Below, piece by piece: positions 16,721-24,624 of a stretch of DNA of 64,000 nucleotides; within the stretch, counting starts at the first letter, position 1, and the number at the start of each line of letters is the position of its first letter. The position numbers were made by a program, and so were the translations under genes. The notes beneath the pieces are model-generated. The model saw only the letters and a list, made by a program, of their open reading frames with translations, did not search any database and was not told where the DNA came from. The DNA is from an uncultured Acidobacteriota bacterium (GTDB lineage: Bacteria; Acidobacteriota; Blastocatellia; Pyrinomonadales; Pyrinomonadaceae), in contig CALMYB010000022.1 of NCBI GenBank assembly GCA_937873515.1, positions 55,074 through 119,073 on the forward strand. Direction: 5' to 3'.

Positions 16721-17203
16721 ATGTCCGAATTCAGCTTTTTCGACTACGTTCCCATCGGAATCATGTTTCTCGTCGCTGCCGGTTTTGGCCTCAGCCAGCT
16801 ATTGGTAACGCAGCTTATCGGCCCGCGTAAACGGACCGCGATCAAGCTCAGCCCGTACGAATGCGGAAAAGATCCGGTAGGCAACGCGCGCGAACGCTTT
16901 TCCGTAAAATTCTATACGGTCGCGGTCATCTTCCTGCTGTTCGACATCGAAGTCCTGTTCATCATTCCGTTCGCTGTGGCGTTCAAGAGCCTTCTCAGGG
17001 AGCCTGCGATCTTCGGTGTGGTGGCTTTGCTTGAGATCTTGGTCTTCATTGCGACCTTGATCGTCGGCTATATCTACGTTTGGAAGAAGGGCGTATTTGA
17101 CTGGGGCGTTCAGTCGCGGGTCGAGGCACGCGAGGAAGCTAAGCGGATCGCCCGCGAGCGAATGGAAGGAGCAAAGATCGTACCGGCGAAGATCGCCGCC
17201 TGA
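16721..17203 (+). CDS. nuoA: NADH-quinone oxidoreductase subunit A
   Basis: 160 residues, three membrane helices. The ATG at 16721 is preceded by GGAAGGA at good spacing, so I prefer it to an in-frame GTG at 16682. NuoA signatures are [22 protein letters not shown] and [18 protein letters not shown]. It is a core membrane subunit near the quinone channel. A C-terminal charged tail ([16 protein letters not shown]) is longer than in E. coli. It is first gene of the complex I operon; nuoB begins seven bases after its stop. Confidence 0.95.
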   Translation: MSEFSFFDYVPIGIMFLVAAGFGLSQLLVTQLIGPRKRTAIKLSPYECGKDPVGNARERFSVKFYTVAVIFLLFDIEVLFIIPFAVAFKSLLREPAIFGVVALLEILVFIATLIVGYIYVWKKGVFDWGVQSRVEAREEAKRIARERMEGAKIVPAKIAA

Positions 17204-17209
17204 TGTTTT

Positions 17210-17857
17210 ATGGGGCTTGAGAACACAATATTTGATTCGCTGCCGGATGTCGTGACGGTAAAGCTCGACGCCGTGGTCAACTGGGCCCGAAAGTCGAGCC
17301 TTTGGCCGGCCACATTCGGCCTGGCTTGCTGCGCGATCGAAATGATGAACACCGTTTCGGCGCGCAACGACCTTTCGCGTTTTGGTGCCGAAACCTTTCG
17401 TGCGAGCCCTCGACAGGCGGACGTGATGATCGTCTCGGGCCGTGTTTCGCGAAAGATGGCTCCGGTGCTGCGGCGTATCTATGATCAGATGCCTGAGCCG
17501 AAATGGGTGATCTCGATGGGAGCGTGCGCGACTTCCGGCGGCGTATTCGATAATTACGCCATTGTGCAGGGCGTCGATAAGGTTGTGCCGGTCGACGTCT
17601 ATGTGCCCGGCTGTCCGCCGCGTCCGGAAATGCTCGTCCACGCGATCACGATGCTTCAGGACAAGATCATGAAGGAATCAGTGAAAGACCGGCGCGATGC
17701 TTTCGAACCGGAATCTCGGGTGTCGGCGATCCCGGGAACGTTACCAGTGACGGAGAACACGGCTCTCGAACGTGAAGTCCAGGACGAGGTTCGCAAAGGC
17801 GAAGTGTCGCGGCCGTACTCGGTGCCGTCGCGCCATGAGCGAAGGAGATCCTCATAA
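17210..17857 (+). CDS. nuoB: NADH-quinone oxidoreductase subunit B
   Basis: 215 residues. Ligands of the terminal N2 [4Fe-4S] cluster are visible: C40 and C41 ([11 protein letters not shown]), C106 (MGACATSGG) and C135 (VPGCPPRPE). It passes electrons to quinone at the NuoB/NuoD interface. The last 50 residues form a charged, probably disordered extension beyond the usual core. Its TAA overlaps the ATG of the next, unrelated secreted protein gene by one base. Confidence 0.96.
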   Translation: MGLENTIFDSLPDVVTVKLDAVVNWARKSSLWPATFGLACCAIEMMNTVSARNDLSRFGAETFRASPRQADVMIVSGRVSRKMAPVLRRIYDQMPEPKWVISMGACATSGGVFDNYAIVQGVDKVVPVDVYVPGCPPRPEMLVHAITMLQDKIMKESVKDRRDAFEPESRVSAIPGTLPVTENTALEREVQDEVRKGEVSRPYSVPSRHERRRSS

Positions 17858-18303
17858 TGCGTTTGGGGTTTGTTGCGGCTGCGATACTCCTCTTCAGCCT
17901 CTTTCCGGTCGATATTAATGGCCAGTCGAGACCGTGGGCTCCGCCGAAGACTGGCTTATGGACAGTCACGGGCACTGACGAAGAGAACACGAGCTGGACT
18001 GCCAAGATGACGCTTGTAAGAGCTGGCACTCGAGACGGCCGCGCGCGGTATCGCGGTAATTTCGTATGGGAAGCGACGGACGGAGTCGCTGCCGGGCGTG
18101 AGACCTTTCGCGGCTGGTTCGATCGGAAGACCGGTATTCTCCGGCTGACGTCGGTTTCGGTCAAGAGTGAAAAGGGCGAACTTGGATCGGGCGTTTACTT
18201 CGCTCGAGCTAAACACAAAGGAACGATGCTGACGGCCGGAACGTGGAAGGGAAAGGAAGTCGTTCCCGGCAAATGGACCGCCGAATGGCGCCGACATAAG
18301 TAA
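17857..18303 (+). CDS. Unknown secreted 148-aa protein inside the nuo operon
   Basis: Signal peptide [20 protein letters not shown] with cleavage near NGQ. The mature part is beta-rich with many Trp and Thr residues (TGLWTVTGTDEENTSW, RYRGNFVWEATDG, FRGWFDRKTGILRL, GTWKGKEVVPGKW). It resembles a small lipocalin- or DUF-like beta barrel, but I do not recognise it. Start and nuoB stop overlap as TAATG, so it is translationally coupled to complex I. It has no Cys and no transmembrane segment, and is not a known Nuo subunit. Confidence 0.75.
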   Translation: MRLGFVAAAILLFSLFPVDINGQSRPWAPPKTGLWTVTGTDEENTSWTAKMTLVRAGTRDGRARYRGNFVWEATDGVAAGRETFRGWFDRKTGILRLTSVSVKSEKGELGSGVYFARAKHKGTMLTAGTWKGKEVVPGKWTAEWRRHK

Positions 18304-18310
18304 GAATTGG

Positions 18311-18787
18311 ATGGCAAACCCTCTCGATTTTGTAGAAAAGCTTAAGGAGCACGATGCTTCCTGGGTTAACGATGTTCTTTCGGCCCACGGCGAAGTAACG
18401 GTCTGCGTTCCGCGTGAAAGTATTATCGATGTGTGCACAGTCCTGCGGGATGAGCACAAGTTCGATATGCTCGCGGACCTTTGCGGCGGCGATCTCGGCC
18501 CCGAAGAAGAGCCGCGGTTCTTCGTCAATTACCACCTGTTCTCGACCACGCATCACAACCGCCTGCGCGTGAAGGTGCTTCTCTCCGAAGATGATCCAAA
18601 GGTCGCGTCGGTAACGCCGGTCTGGAAGACCGCAAATTGGCACGAGCGCGAGACCTACGACTTCTTCGGGATAATTTTTGACGGCCACCCGGATCTGAGG
18701 CGTATTTTGCTTCCGTCGGATTTCGACGGATTTGCTCTTCGAAAAGATTATCCGTTGCGTGGATACGAACCTTATAGCTTGAATTGA
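18311..18787 (+). CDS. nuoC: NADH-quinone oxidoreductase subunit C
   Basis: 158 residues, the 30-kDa subunit. Signatures are FDMLADLCGGD, FFVNYHLFSTTHHNRLRVKVLL, VWKTANWHERETYDFFGIIFDGHPDLRRILLP and LRKDYPLRGYEP. It is a separate gene from nuoD, unlike the enterobacterial nuoCD fusion. It belongs to the hydrophilic arm and supports NuoD. Its stop overlaps the nuoD start region. Confidence 0.95.
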   Translation: MANPLDFVEKLKEHDASWVNDVLSAHGEVTVCVPRESIIDVCTVLRDEHKFDMLADLCGGDLGPEEEPRFFVNYHLFSTTHHNRLRVKVLLSEDDPKVASVTPVWKTANWHERETYDFFGIIFDGHPDLRRILLPSDFDGFALRKDYPLRGYEPYSLN

Positions 18788-20010
18788 TGATGGAAACCGT
18801 CACAGAAAATTCGCCGGCCGCAGAAAGCGTTGTGGATAGCGCTCTCGAGTCCGAAATGACCCTTTCGATGGGGCCGCAGCACCCGTCAACGCACGGCGTG
18901 CTCAGGCTCGATCTTCGTCTCGACGGCGAGCTTGTGCTCAAAGCCGTGCCGGATATCGGTTACCTGCACACCGGGATGGAGAAGCTCTTTGAGTACAAGA
19001 AGTATCAACAGGGCATCGTCATCACGGATCGGATGGATTATCTGAATCCGCTCGGCAATAACCTGGCATATGTGATGGCGGCTGAGAAGCTTCTCGATCT
19101 CGAGATACCGGAACGAGCGCAGGTCATTCGAGTGCTTTTCTGCGAGCTGCAGCGGATCGCCTCGCACATGGTCTGGCTTGGGACGCACGGGCTTGATCTC
19201 GGCGCGATGTCACCGTTCTTTTTTTGCTTCCGTCAGCGTGAAAAGATATTGAATCTTATCGAGGCAGCGTCCGGCGGACGGATGACGCCAAGCTATTTCC
19301 GTATTGGCGGCCTGATGATGGATCTTCCGGCAGGCTTTACGGAACGCTGTAAGCAGTTTCTCAATGATTTCCCGGAGGCGATGGAGACGTTCGATACGCT
19401 CCTGACCGGGAACACGATCTGGCACAGCCGCACAAAAGGTATAGGTATCATTTCTCGCGAAGACGCGATCAGTTGGGGTTTGACCGGACCTTGCCTTCGC
19501 GGCAGCGGCGTCGATCTTGACCTGAGACGCGACAACCCGTACAGCGGCTACGAAACTTACGATTTCGAAGTGCCGGTAGAACACGATTGCGATGTCTGGG
19601 CGAGGTATATGGTCCGGATCCGTGAATGTTACGAATCGGCGAAGATTGTCCGCCAGGCCCTCGAACGACTGAAGCCCGGCCCGATCAAGGCGAATGCGCC
19701 GAAGATCGTGCTGCCCGATCGCGACGATATGCGTAAGCATATGGATTCGCTCATTCACCACTTCTTGATCGTCGCTGAGGGCTTTAACGTACCTCCGGGC
19801 GAGGTGTATCACGCGATCGAGGCTTCCAAGGGCGAGCTCGGCGTTTATATGAAGTCCAACGGCGGCCCGAAACCAGAACGCGTGCATTTCCGCGGGCCGA
19901 GCTTTGTCAATCTTTCAGCGTTGCCCGACATGGTAAAGGGTGAAATGGTCGCTGACGTCGTCGCCGTCATCGGAAGCTTGGATATCGTCCTTGGGGAAAT
20001 AGACCGATAG
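18787..20010 (+). CDS. nuoD: NADH-quinone oxidoreductase subunit D
   Basis: About 407 residues from the ATG at 18787; a second ATG follows at once. The 49-kDa subunit forms the quinone pocket with NuoB. Visible motifs are MGPQHPSTHGVLRL with the quinone-site His, GYLHTGMEKLFE, TDRMDYLNPL, RIASHMVWLGTHGLDLGA, GPCLRGSGVDLDLRRD and GELGVYMKSNGG. A four-helix bundle gene flanked by repeats separates it from nuoE. Confidence 0.96.
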   Translation: MMETVTENSPAAESVVDSALESEMTLSMGPQHPSTHGVLRLDLRLDGELVLKAVPDIGYLHTGMEKLFEYKKYQQGIVITDRMDYLNPLGNNLAYVMAAEKLLDLEIPERAQVIRVLFCELQRIASHMVWLGTHGLDLGAMSPFFFCFRQREKILNLIEAASGGRMTPSYFRIGGLMMDLPAGFTERCKQFLNDFPEAMETFDTLLTGNTIWHSRTKGIGIISREDAISWGLTGPCLRGSGVDLDLRRDNPYSGYETYDFEVPVEHDCDVWARYMVRIRECYESAKIVRQALERLKPGPIKANAPKIVLPDRDDMRKHMDSLIHHFLIVAEGFNVPPGEVYHAIEASKGELGVYMKSNGGPKPERVHFRGPSFVNLSALPDMVKGEMVADVVAVIGSLDIVLGEIDR

Positions 20011-20014
20011 ATAA

Positions 20015-20477
20015 TGGTGAATTGTGAATGTTGAATGGGCGAAAGTATATTGAGTTCGAAATCCTACGCGTTCGCTCTGCGGGTCGTTAAGTTGTATAGG
20101 TTCATGATAGACGAGCACCGTGAGTTTGTGCTCTCAAAGCAGATCCTTAGGTCGGGGACTTCGATCGGAGCGAATATTGAAGAGTCGGTGCATGCCCAGT
20201 CAAAGATCGATTTTATTCATAAACTTTCGATCGGGCAGAAGGAAGCAATAGAAACCAACTATTGGCTCAGATTGTTAAAGGATTCTGGATATATTGAGGA
20301 GAAATTAGCAGAGTCGTTTCTCGCAGATTGTGAAGAGATCCAGCGGTTGCTTGCCGCCTCGATCAAGACAGCGAAATCGAATCTGGGGAAGGCAGCGACT
20401 GAAAGATTGTGAAAGATCAGTGGTGAATTGTGAATGGTATCTTTGAATTCATCGTTCACCACTCAGAATTCACCATT
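20015..20477 (+). repeat. GAATTGTGAATG-type repeats bracketing a four-helix bundle gene
   Basis: A perfect 16-base direct repeat TGGTGAATTGTGAATG stands at 20015-20030 and again at 20421-20436. An inverted form, AATTCACCATT (complement AATGGTGAATT), is at 20467-20477, and GTTCACCACT lies just before it. The pair encloses the 125-aa gene exactly and looks like the border of an inserted module between nuoD and nuoE. Confidence 0.75.
20035..20412 (+). CDS. Four-helix bundle protein (S23 / 23S rRNA intervening-sequence type)
   Basis: 125 residues, all helical. Family hallmarks are KSYAFALRVVKLYRFM, FVLSKQILRSGTSIGANIEES, FIHKLSIGQKEAIETNYWLRLL and a closing helix ending in LLAASIKTAKSNL. Relatives are encoded in intervening sequences of 23S rRNA genes and also at scattered loci; biochemical function is unclear. 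Here it sits in the nuo operon between nuoD and nuoE, bracketed by 16-base direct repeats. Local AT content looks higher than in the neighbours, consistent with insertion. Confidence 0.85.
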   Translation: MGESILSSKSYAFALRVVKLYRFMIDEHREFVLSKQILRSGTSIGANIEESVHAQSKIDFIHKLSIGQKEAIETNYWLRLLKDSGYIEEKLAESFLADCEEIQRLLAASIKTAKSNLGKAATERL

Positions 20478-20482
20478 AATAT

Positions 20483-21013
20483 ATGGCATCAGCTACACCC
20501 GCAAGTTATACGGACCAAGTGGTCGTTACGGATGAGATCGCGGAATTCTCGCCCGAGGTGATGGACGAGATCCGTTCGCATCTCGAGAAATATCCGCCGG
20601 ACAGGAGCCGTTCGGCATTGATACCGCTTCTTTTTGTCATTCAGAGAGAGCGCGGATATGTAGATAATCCGGGCGTGAATTTCCTTGCGAAATTCCTGAA
20701 TCTCGAGGTTACGGACGTTTGGGAGACGGCGACATTCTACACGATGTTCAATATGCATCGCGTCGGGCGCCACCACATACAGATATGCAAGACGCTCTCG
20801 TGCAAGATCATGGGCGAACCCGATATCACGGATCACGTCTGCTCAAAACTCGGCATCAAGCCCGGCGAAACGACGCCTGACGGCAAATTTACCGTCTCGC
20901 TCGTCGAGTGCCTCGGCAGCTGCGGCACGGCGCCGATGATGCAGATCGGTTTCGATTATCACGAAGATCTGACGCTCGATAAAGTGGACAAGATCTTGGG
21001 TGAATGCGAGTAG
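20483..21013 (+). CDS. nuoE: NADH-quinone oxidoreductase subunit E
   Basis: 176 residues. The thioredoxin-like [2Fe-2S] subunit has the four ligands C102, C107 (ICKTLSCKIMG), C143 and C147 (VECLGSCGTAPMM). The N-terminal helical part includes RSALIPLLFVIQRERGYV and FYTMFNMHRVGRH. With NuoF it forms the NADH dehydrogenase tip. The start lies just after the repeat element that ends the inserted four-helix bundle module. Confidence 0.96.
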   Translation: MASATPASYTDQVVVTDEIAEFSPEVMDEIRSHLEKYPPDRSRSALIPLLFVIQRERGYVDNPGVNFLAKFLNLEVTDVWETATFYTMFNMHRVGRHHIQICKTLSCKIMGEPDITDHVCSKLGIKPGETTPDGKFTVSLVECLGSCGTAPMMQIGFDYHEDLTLDKVDKILGECE

Positions 21014-21220
21014 TTTATATTGTGAGAGGGCCGTCGGGGACTCCGACTGTATTACCCATAAGTGTAAGCGTGGGAACAGGTTCGAAGTCAATTGACCGGA
21101 GCTATTGAAGAAAGCGACAATTCTGCCGCCGCAAGGCGGCTTGGAAGCTAAATTAGATCGTTGCCCACGGCTCGCACCGTGGGCTACATGCTGACGCCCG
21201 CTTGGCAGGCTGAAGAAAGT
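21014..21220 (+). repeat. REP-like hairpins between nuoE and nuoF
   Basis: Two perfect hairpins stand in the 207-base spacer: GCCGCC-GCAA-GGCGGC at 21125-21140 and GCCCACGG-CTCGCA-CCGTGGGC at 21163-21184. The spacer is much longer than other gaps in the operon. The elements lie within the polycistronic message and could affect processing or stability. An open frame runs through the second hairpin into nuoF but lacks a ribosome site. Confidence 0.65.
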
Positions 21221-22540
21221 ATGGAAATAAAGGCAATAGGCTGCGAACCGCTTCAGTTGAGGCAAGTGCTTGCAAAAGACGGGCACACACTCAAGGTGTA
21301 TCGCGACATGGGCGGCTATTCGAGCTTGAAGAAAGCGCTTGGAATGGCGCCGGCTGACATCATCGAGATGGTCAAGACCTCAGCTTTGCGCGGCCGCGGC
21401 GGTGCAGGATTTCCCACGGGTATGAAGTGGTCTTTCGTACCGAAGGATTCGCCCAAGCCGAAATATGTGGTCTGTAACGCCGATGAATCCGAACCGGGCA
21501 CATTCAAGGACCGCTATCTGCTCGAACGCGACCCGCACGCCCTTATCGAAGGTATGATCATCGCGGGCCATGCGCTCGGCGCCGCGACGGGCTATATCTA
21601 CTATCGCGGCGAATACAACTATTTGATCGACATAATGGATACTGCTCTGGCCGAGGCCCGCGACGCGGGCGTTCTGGGCAGGAATATACTCGGCTCGGGC
21701 TTTGATATGGACATCTTTACGCACACGGGGGCCGGTGCGTATATTTGCGGTGAAGAGACCGCCCTGCTGAGTTCGCTCGAAGGCTTTCGCGGGCATCCGC
21801 GTATGAAGCCGCCGTTCCCGGCTCTTGAAGGCCTCTACGCATGTCCGACCGTCGTCAACAACGTAGAGACCCTGACTGCGATCCCTGAGATCATCGAAAT
21901 GGGCGCGGAAGCTTGGCGCGACCTTGGGACGGAGAAGTCCGGCGGCACAAAGCTTTGGTCCGTCAGCGGCCACGTTAAGAAACCGGGCGTGTATGAACTT
22001 CCGATGGGCTACGCCGATATGGAGAAGTTCATCATGGAAGACTGCGGCGGAATGCTTCGCGATGACAAGAAACTGAAAGCGGTCATTCCCGGCGGTTCGT
22101 CCGTTTACATAATGAACACGAGCCAGATCCTCGGCAAGAAAGTCACCTTGGATTATGAGGGGCTCGTCGCAGCGGGTTCGAGCGTTGGTTCGGGCGGCTT
22201 TATCGTTATGGATGAGCGGGTCGATGTTGTGGAATCAACAAGAAATCTTACGGAATTCTATAAACACGAATCCTGCGGGTGGTGCACCCCGTGCCGCGAA
22301 GGAACCGATTGGCTCGTGAAGATCTTTGATCGGATAGCAGCTGGAGGCGGCCGGCCCGAGGACGCTCAGGTGATGCTCGATCTTTGCGACAACATGGAGG
22401 GACGTTCGCACTGTCCGCTTGCCGACGCCGCAGCGTGGCCGATACAGTCCGCGATCCAGCGTTTCCCTGAAGACTTTAAGAAATGGCTTTGGAAGAATAC
22501 GGAGAGTTCCGAGACTAAGGAGCTGAGGGTGAACGCATAA
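21221..22540 (+). CDS. nuoF: NADH-quinone oxidoreductase subunit F
   Basis: 439 residues from the ATG at 21221, preceded by GAAGAAAG. An upstream TTG frame runs through the REP-like hairpin and is less likely. FMN and NADH sites are GRGGAGFPTGMKW near residue 58 and the CNADESEPGTFKDR segment. The N3 [4Fe-4S] ligands are in ESCGWCTPCREGTDWL near 350 and RSHCPLADAAAWP near 390. It oxidises NADH and starts the electron chain of complex I. Confidence 0.96.
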   Translation: MEIKAIGCEPLQLRQVLAKDGHTLKVYRDMGGYSSLKKALGMAPADIIEMVKTSALRGRGGAGFPTGMKWSFVPKDSPKPKYVVCNADESEPGTFKDRYLLERDPHALIEGMIIAGHALGAATGYIYYRGEYNYLIDIMDTALAEARDAGVLGRNILGSGFDMDIFTHTGAGAYICGEETALLSSLEGFRGHPRMKPPFPALEGLYACPTVVNNVETLTAIPEIIEMGAEAWRDLGTEKSGGTKLWSVSGHVKKPGVYELPMGYADMEKFIMEDCGGMLRDDKKLKAVIPGGSSVYIMNTSQILGKKVTLDYEGLVAAGSSVGSGGFIVMDERVDVVESTRNLTEFYKHESCGWCTPCREGTDWLVKIFDRIAAGGGRPEDAQVMLDLCDNMEGRSHCPLADAAAWPIQSAIQRFPEDFKKWLWKNTESSETKELRVNA

Positions 22541-22552
22541 CGCGCGCGCGAA

Positions 22553-23932
22553 ATGAGGCGGTCAATCTTTTCACTATCTTTTTGCTTGGCGATCCTGCTG
22601 CTGATGACCTCGGCGGCAGGCATTCCTGCGTTTGCGAAAGATAGAGATCCGGTCATCATCATTCCGGGAATTATGGGCTCGGAGCTGGTGAATAAGGAGA
22701 ATCGAGACGAGGTCGTCTGGTTCAGTGTTGCCCGCTCTAAGACAGATGACATCCGCTTACCGATCACGTTCGATCCGCTTGCCTCGCGTGACGATCTGTC
22801 GGCCGGTGATATTTTGCGGTCGATCAAGTTAGGGCTTATTCCGCGAATCGATATCTATAAGGGCCTGATCGACTCCCTAATTGCGAACGGATACCACGAA
22901 GAATCTTGGAACTCACCATCCAAAGAAGGCGGTAACGCGGGCATTTACGCGTTCTCTTACGACTGGCGTCTGGACAATGTCCATAATGCGAAGCTGCTTA
23001 TCCAGCAGATCGAGAGCGTCAAGCGGCAACTCAAGGAGCCGGATCTCAAGTTCGACGTTATTGCGCACTCGATGGGCGGCCTCATAGCAAGGTATTCCGC
23101 CATGTACGGAAGCTCGGACGTTCTGCCGGGAAATCAAAAGCCGGTTCCAACCTGGGCAGGTGACCGTCATTTCCGGAAGATCGTGCTTCTCGGCACACCG
23201 AATGAAGGCTCACCCCTTGCTCTCGAAGGGTTCATTAATGGTGAATCGTTCGGCCCATTCGCCTTCAACTTGCCGTTCGTTCGAAACGTCTCGCGATTTG
23301 ACGTGTTCACAATGCCGGCGATCTACGAACTCTTGCCGGCGCCGGGTACCTTTACGCTGATGAGTGAGGATCTGCAGCAGGTCGATGTCGATCTTTACGA
23401 TCCAAAGGTCTGGACCGAGTACGGCTGGGATCCTGTGAGCGACCCGAGATTCGTCAAGGCCTTCCCGACGGCGTCGGAGCGAAAGGCCGCTCCTGCATTT
23501 TTTGCGAATATGCTCATGCGGGCGAAGCGATTCCATCAGGCCCTGAACGCTGCTTCCGGCGTATCTCCAAAGGTCGAATTCGATCTGGTCGGTGCCGAGT
23601 GTAAAGATACTGTCGCGGGAGCCGCCCTTCTCCGCAGTGGGAAAAGCGGCGATTGGGTAACACGGTTTTCCGTACCGGACCAAAAGAAAAAAGACGGCGA
23701 TAGCCGTGAAACAGCGGCCCTAAGAGCTGCTATCTATGCTCCGGGCGACGGAGTCGTTTCCACCTATTCGCTGCAAGGGAACGGCCGGCTGAACTCGATT
23801 TTCGCTTCTACCAAATTCTTTTGCGATGCGCACAACCGCCTCGCTGCAAATCCAGAGGTCCAGGCATACGTTCTAGGATTGCTGAATGGCGTCGATGCAA
23901 CACCCGAAAAGGGGGAAATACCGCGCAACTAG
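22553..23932 (+). CDS. Secreted LCAT-family lipase/acyltransferase
   Basis: 459 residues with a signal peptide of about 28 residues ending PAFA. The alpha/beta hydrolase core matches lecithin:cholesterol acyltransferase-like proteins: DPVIIIPGIMGSEL, YAFSYDWRLDN, FDVIAHSMGGLIARY with the nucleophile Ser, KIVLLGTPNEGSPLA, and a late APGDGVVSTYS Asp and CDAHNRL His. It probably acts on lipids in the periplasm or outer membrane. It follows nuoF by 12 bases, an unusual place for a lipase. Confidence 0.8.
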   Translation: MRRSIFSLSFCLAILLLMTSAAGIPAFAKDRDPVIIIPGIMGSELVNKENRDEVVWFSVARSKTDDIRLPITFDPLASRDDLSAGDILRSIKLGLIPRIDIYKGLIDSLIANGYHEESWNSPSKEGGNAGIYAFSYDWRLDNVHNAKLLIQQIESVKRQLKEPDLKFDVIAHSMGGLIARYSAMYGSSDVLPGNQKPVPTWAGDRHFRKIVLLGTPNEGSPLALEGFINGESFGPFAFNLPFVRNVSRFDVFTMPAIYELLPAPGTFTLMSEDLQQVDVDLYDPKVWTEYGWDPVSDPRFVKAFPTASERKAAPAFFANMLMRAKRFHQALNAASGVSPKVEFDLVGAECKDTVAGAALLRSGKSGDWVTRFSVPDQKKKDGDSRETAALRAAIYAPGDGVVSTYSLQGNGRLNSIFASTKFFCDAHNRLAANPEVQAYVLGLLNGVDATPEKGEIPRN

Positions 23933-23979
23933 AAAGCATGTTAGCAGCGGTGAATGTTTGATTTTTATTGAGGAGAATT

Positions 23980-24138
23980 ATGGGAAAGGGAGATAAGAGA
24001 ACACGACGCGGCAAGATCTTTGCCGGCAGTCATGGAAAATCAAGGCCGAAGCACAAGGCGGCTTCGTTCGTGCCGTCGGCTGCGCCGGCCGAGGAGAAAA
24101 AGCCGGCTCGCAAAGTAAAGGTAAAGGCAAAGGAATAG
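23980..24138 (+). CDS. 30S ribosomal protein bTHX
   Basis: 52 residues. The first 24 (MGKGDKRTRRGKIFAGSHGK, then SRPK) match Thermus THX, a very small basic protein in a cavity of the 30S head. Here a Lys/Ala/Pro tail of about 28 residues follows (KKPARKVKVKAKE). The start has a strong AGGAG six bases upstream. Its TAG abuts the GTG start of the DUF1579 gene. It is a ribosomal protein gene embedded in the complex I operon. Confidence 0.85.
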   Translation: MGKGDKRTRRGKIFAGSHGKSRPKHKAASFVPSAAPAEEKKPARKVKVKAKE

Positions 24139-24624
24139 GTGAAATTTTCCGAGTCAAAAGAGAAGGGCCCGCATGCCGGATTCGATGCCTTGATAGGCGA
24201 TTGGTCGGGCACCACAAGAACGTGGTTCGAGCCCGGCGTCGTTGCCGACGAATCGCCGATGGCGGGAACGATCCGGCCGATCTTGGACGGACGTTTTCTC
24301 CTGCATGAATATTCAGGCAGCCTGGACGGGAAGCCGTTCGATGGCATTGCGATCTTTGGCTTTGACCTGTTGACCCAAAAGTTTCAGGCCGCTTGGGTGG
24401 ATAGTTTTCATATGTCCACCGGAATATTGTTCTCAGAGGGCGGTGCGGGCGAACGGTTTAACGTGCTTGGCAGCTACTTTGCCGGCGAAGGCAACCCGCG
24501 TTGGGGTTGGAGGACCGAGATCGAGCAAACGGACAACGACAATATCGTGATCTCGGCATACAACATCTCGCCTGATGGCGAAGAGGCGATCGCGACCGAA
24601 ACACGGTATTCGCGAAAAGTTTAA
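24139..24624 (+). CDS. DUF1579 family protein
   Basis: 161 residues from GTG immediately after the bTHX stop. It is a lipocalin-like beta barrel: HAGFDALIGDWSGTTRTWFEPG, GTIRPILDGRFLLHEYSG, FDGIAIFGFDLLTQKFQAAWVDSF in pieces, and WGWRTEIEQTDNDNIVI. These are DUF1579 hallmarks (ligand unknown). There is no signal peptide. The stop overlaps the nuoG start as TAATG, so it is coupled to complex I translation. Confidence 0.8.
   Translation: MKFSESKEKGPHAGFDALIGDWSGTTRTWFEPGVVADESPMAGTIRPILDGRFLLHEYSGSLDGKPFDGIAIFGFDLLTQKFQAAWVDSFHMSTGILFSEGGAGERFNVLGSYFAGEGNPRWGWRTEIEQTDNDNIVISAYNISPDGEEAIATETRYSRKV

Noticed and set aside
21161..21220. Longer nuoF start upstream of 21221
   Set aside because: The extension is encoded by a REP-like hairpin and has no ribosome site, whereas the ATG at 21221 follows GAAGAAAG and begins a normal NuoF.
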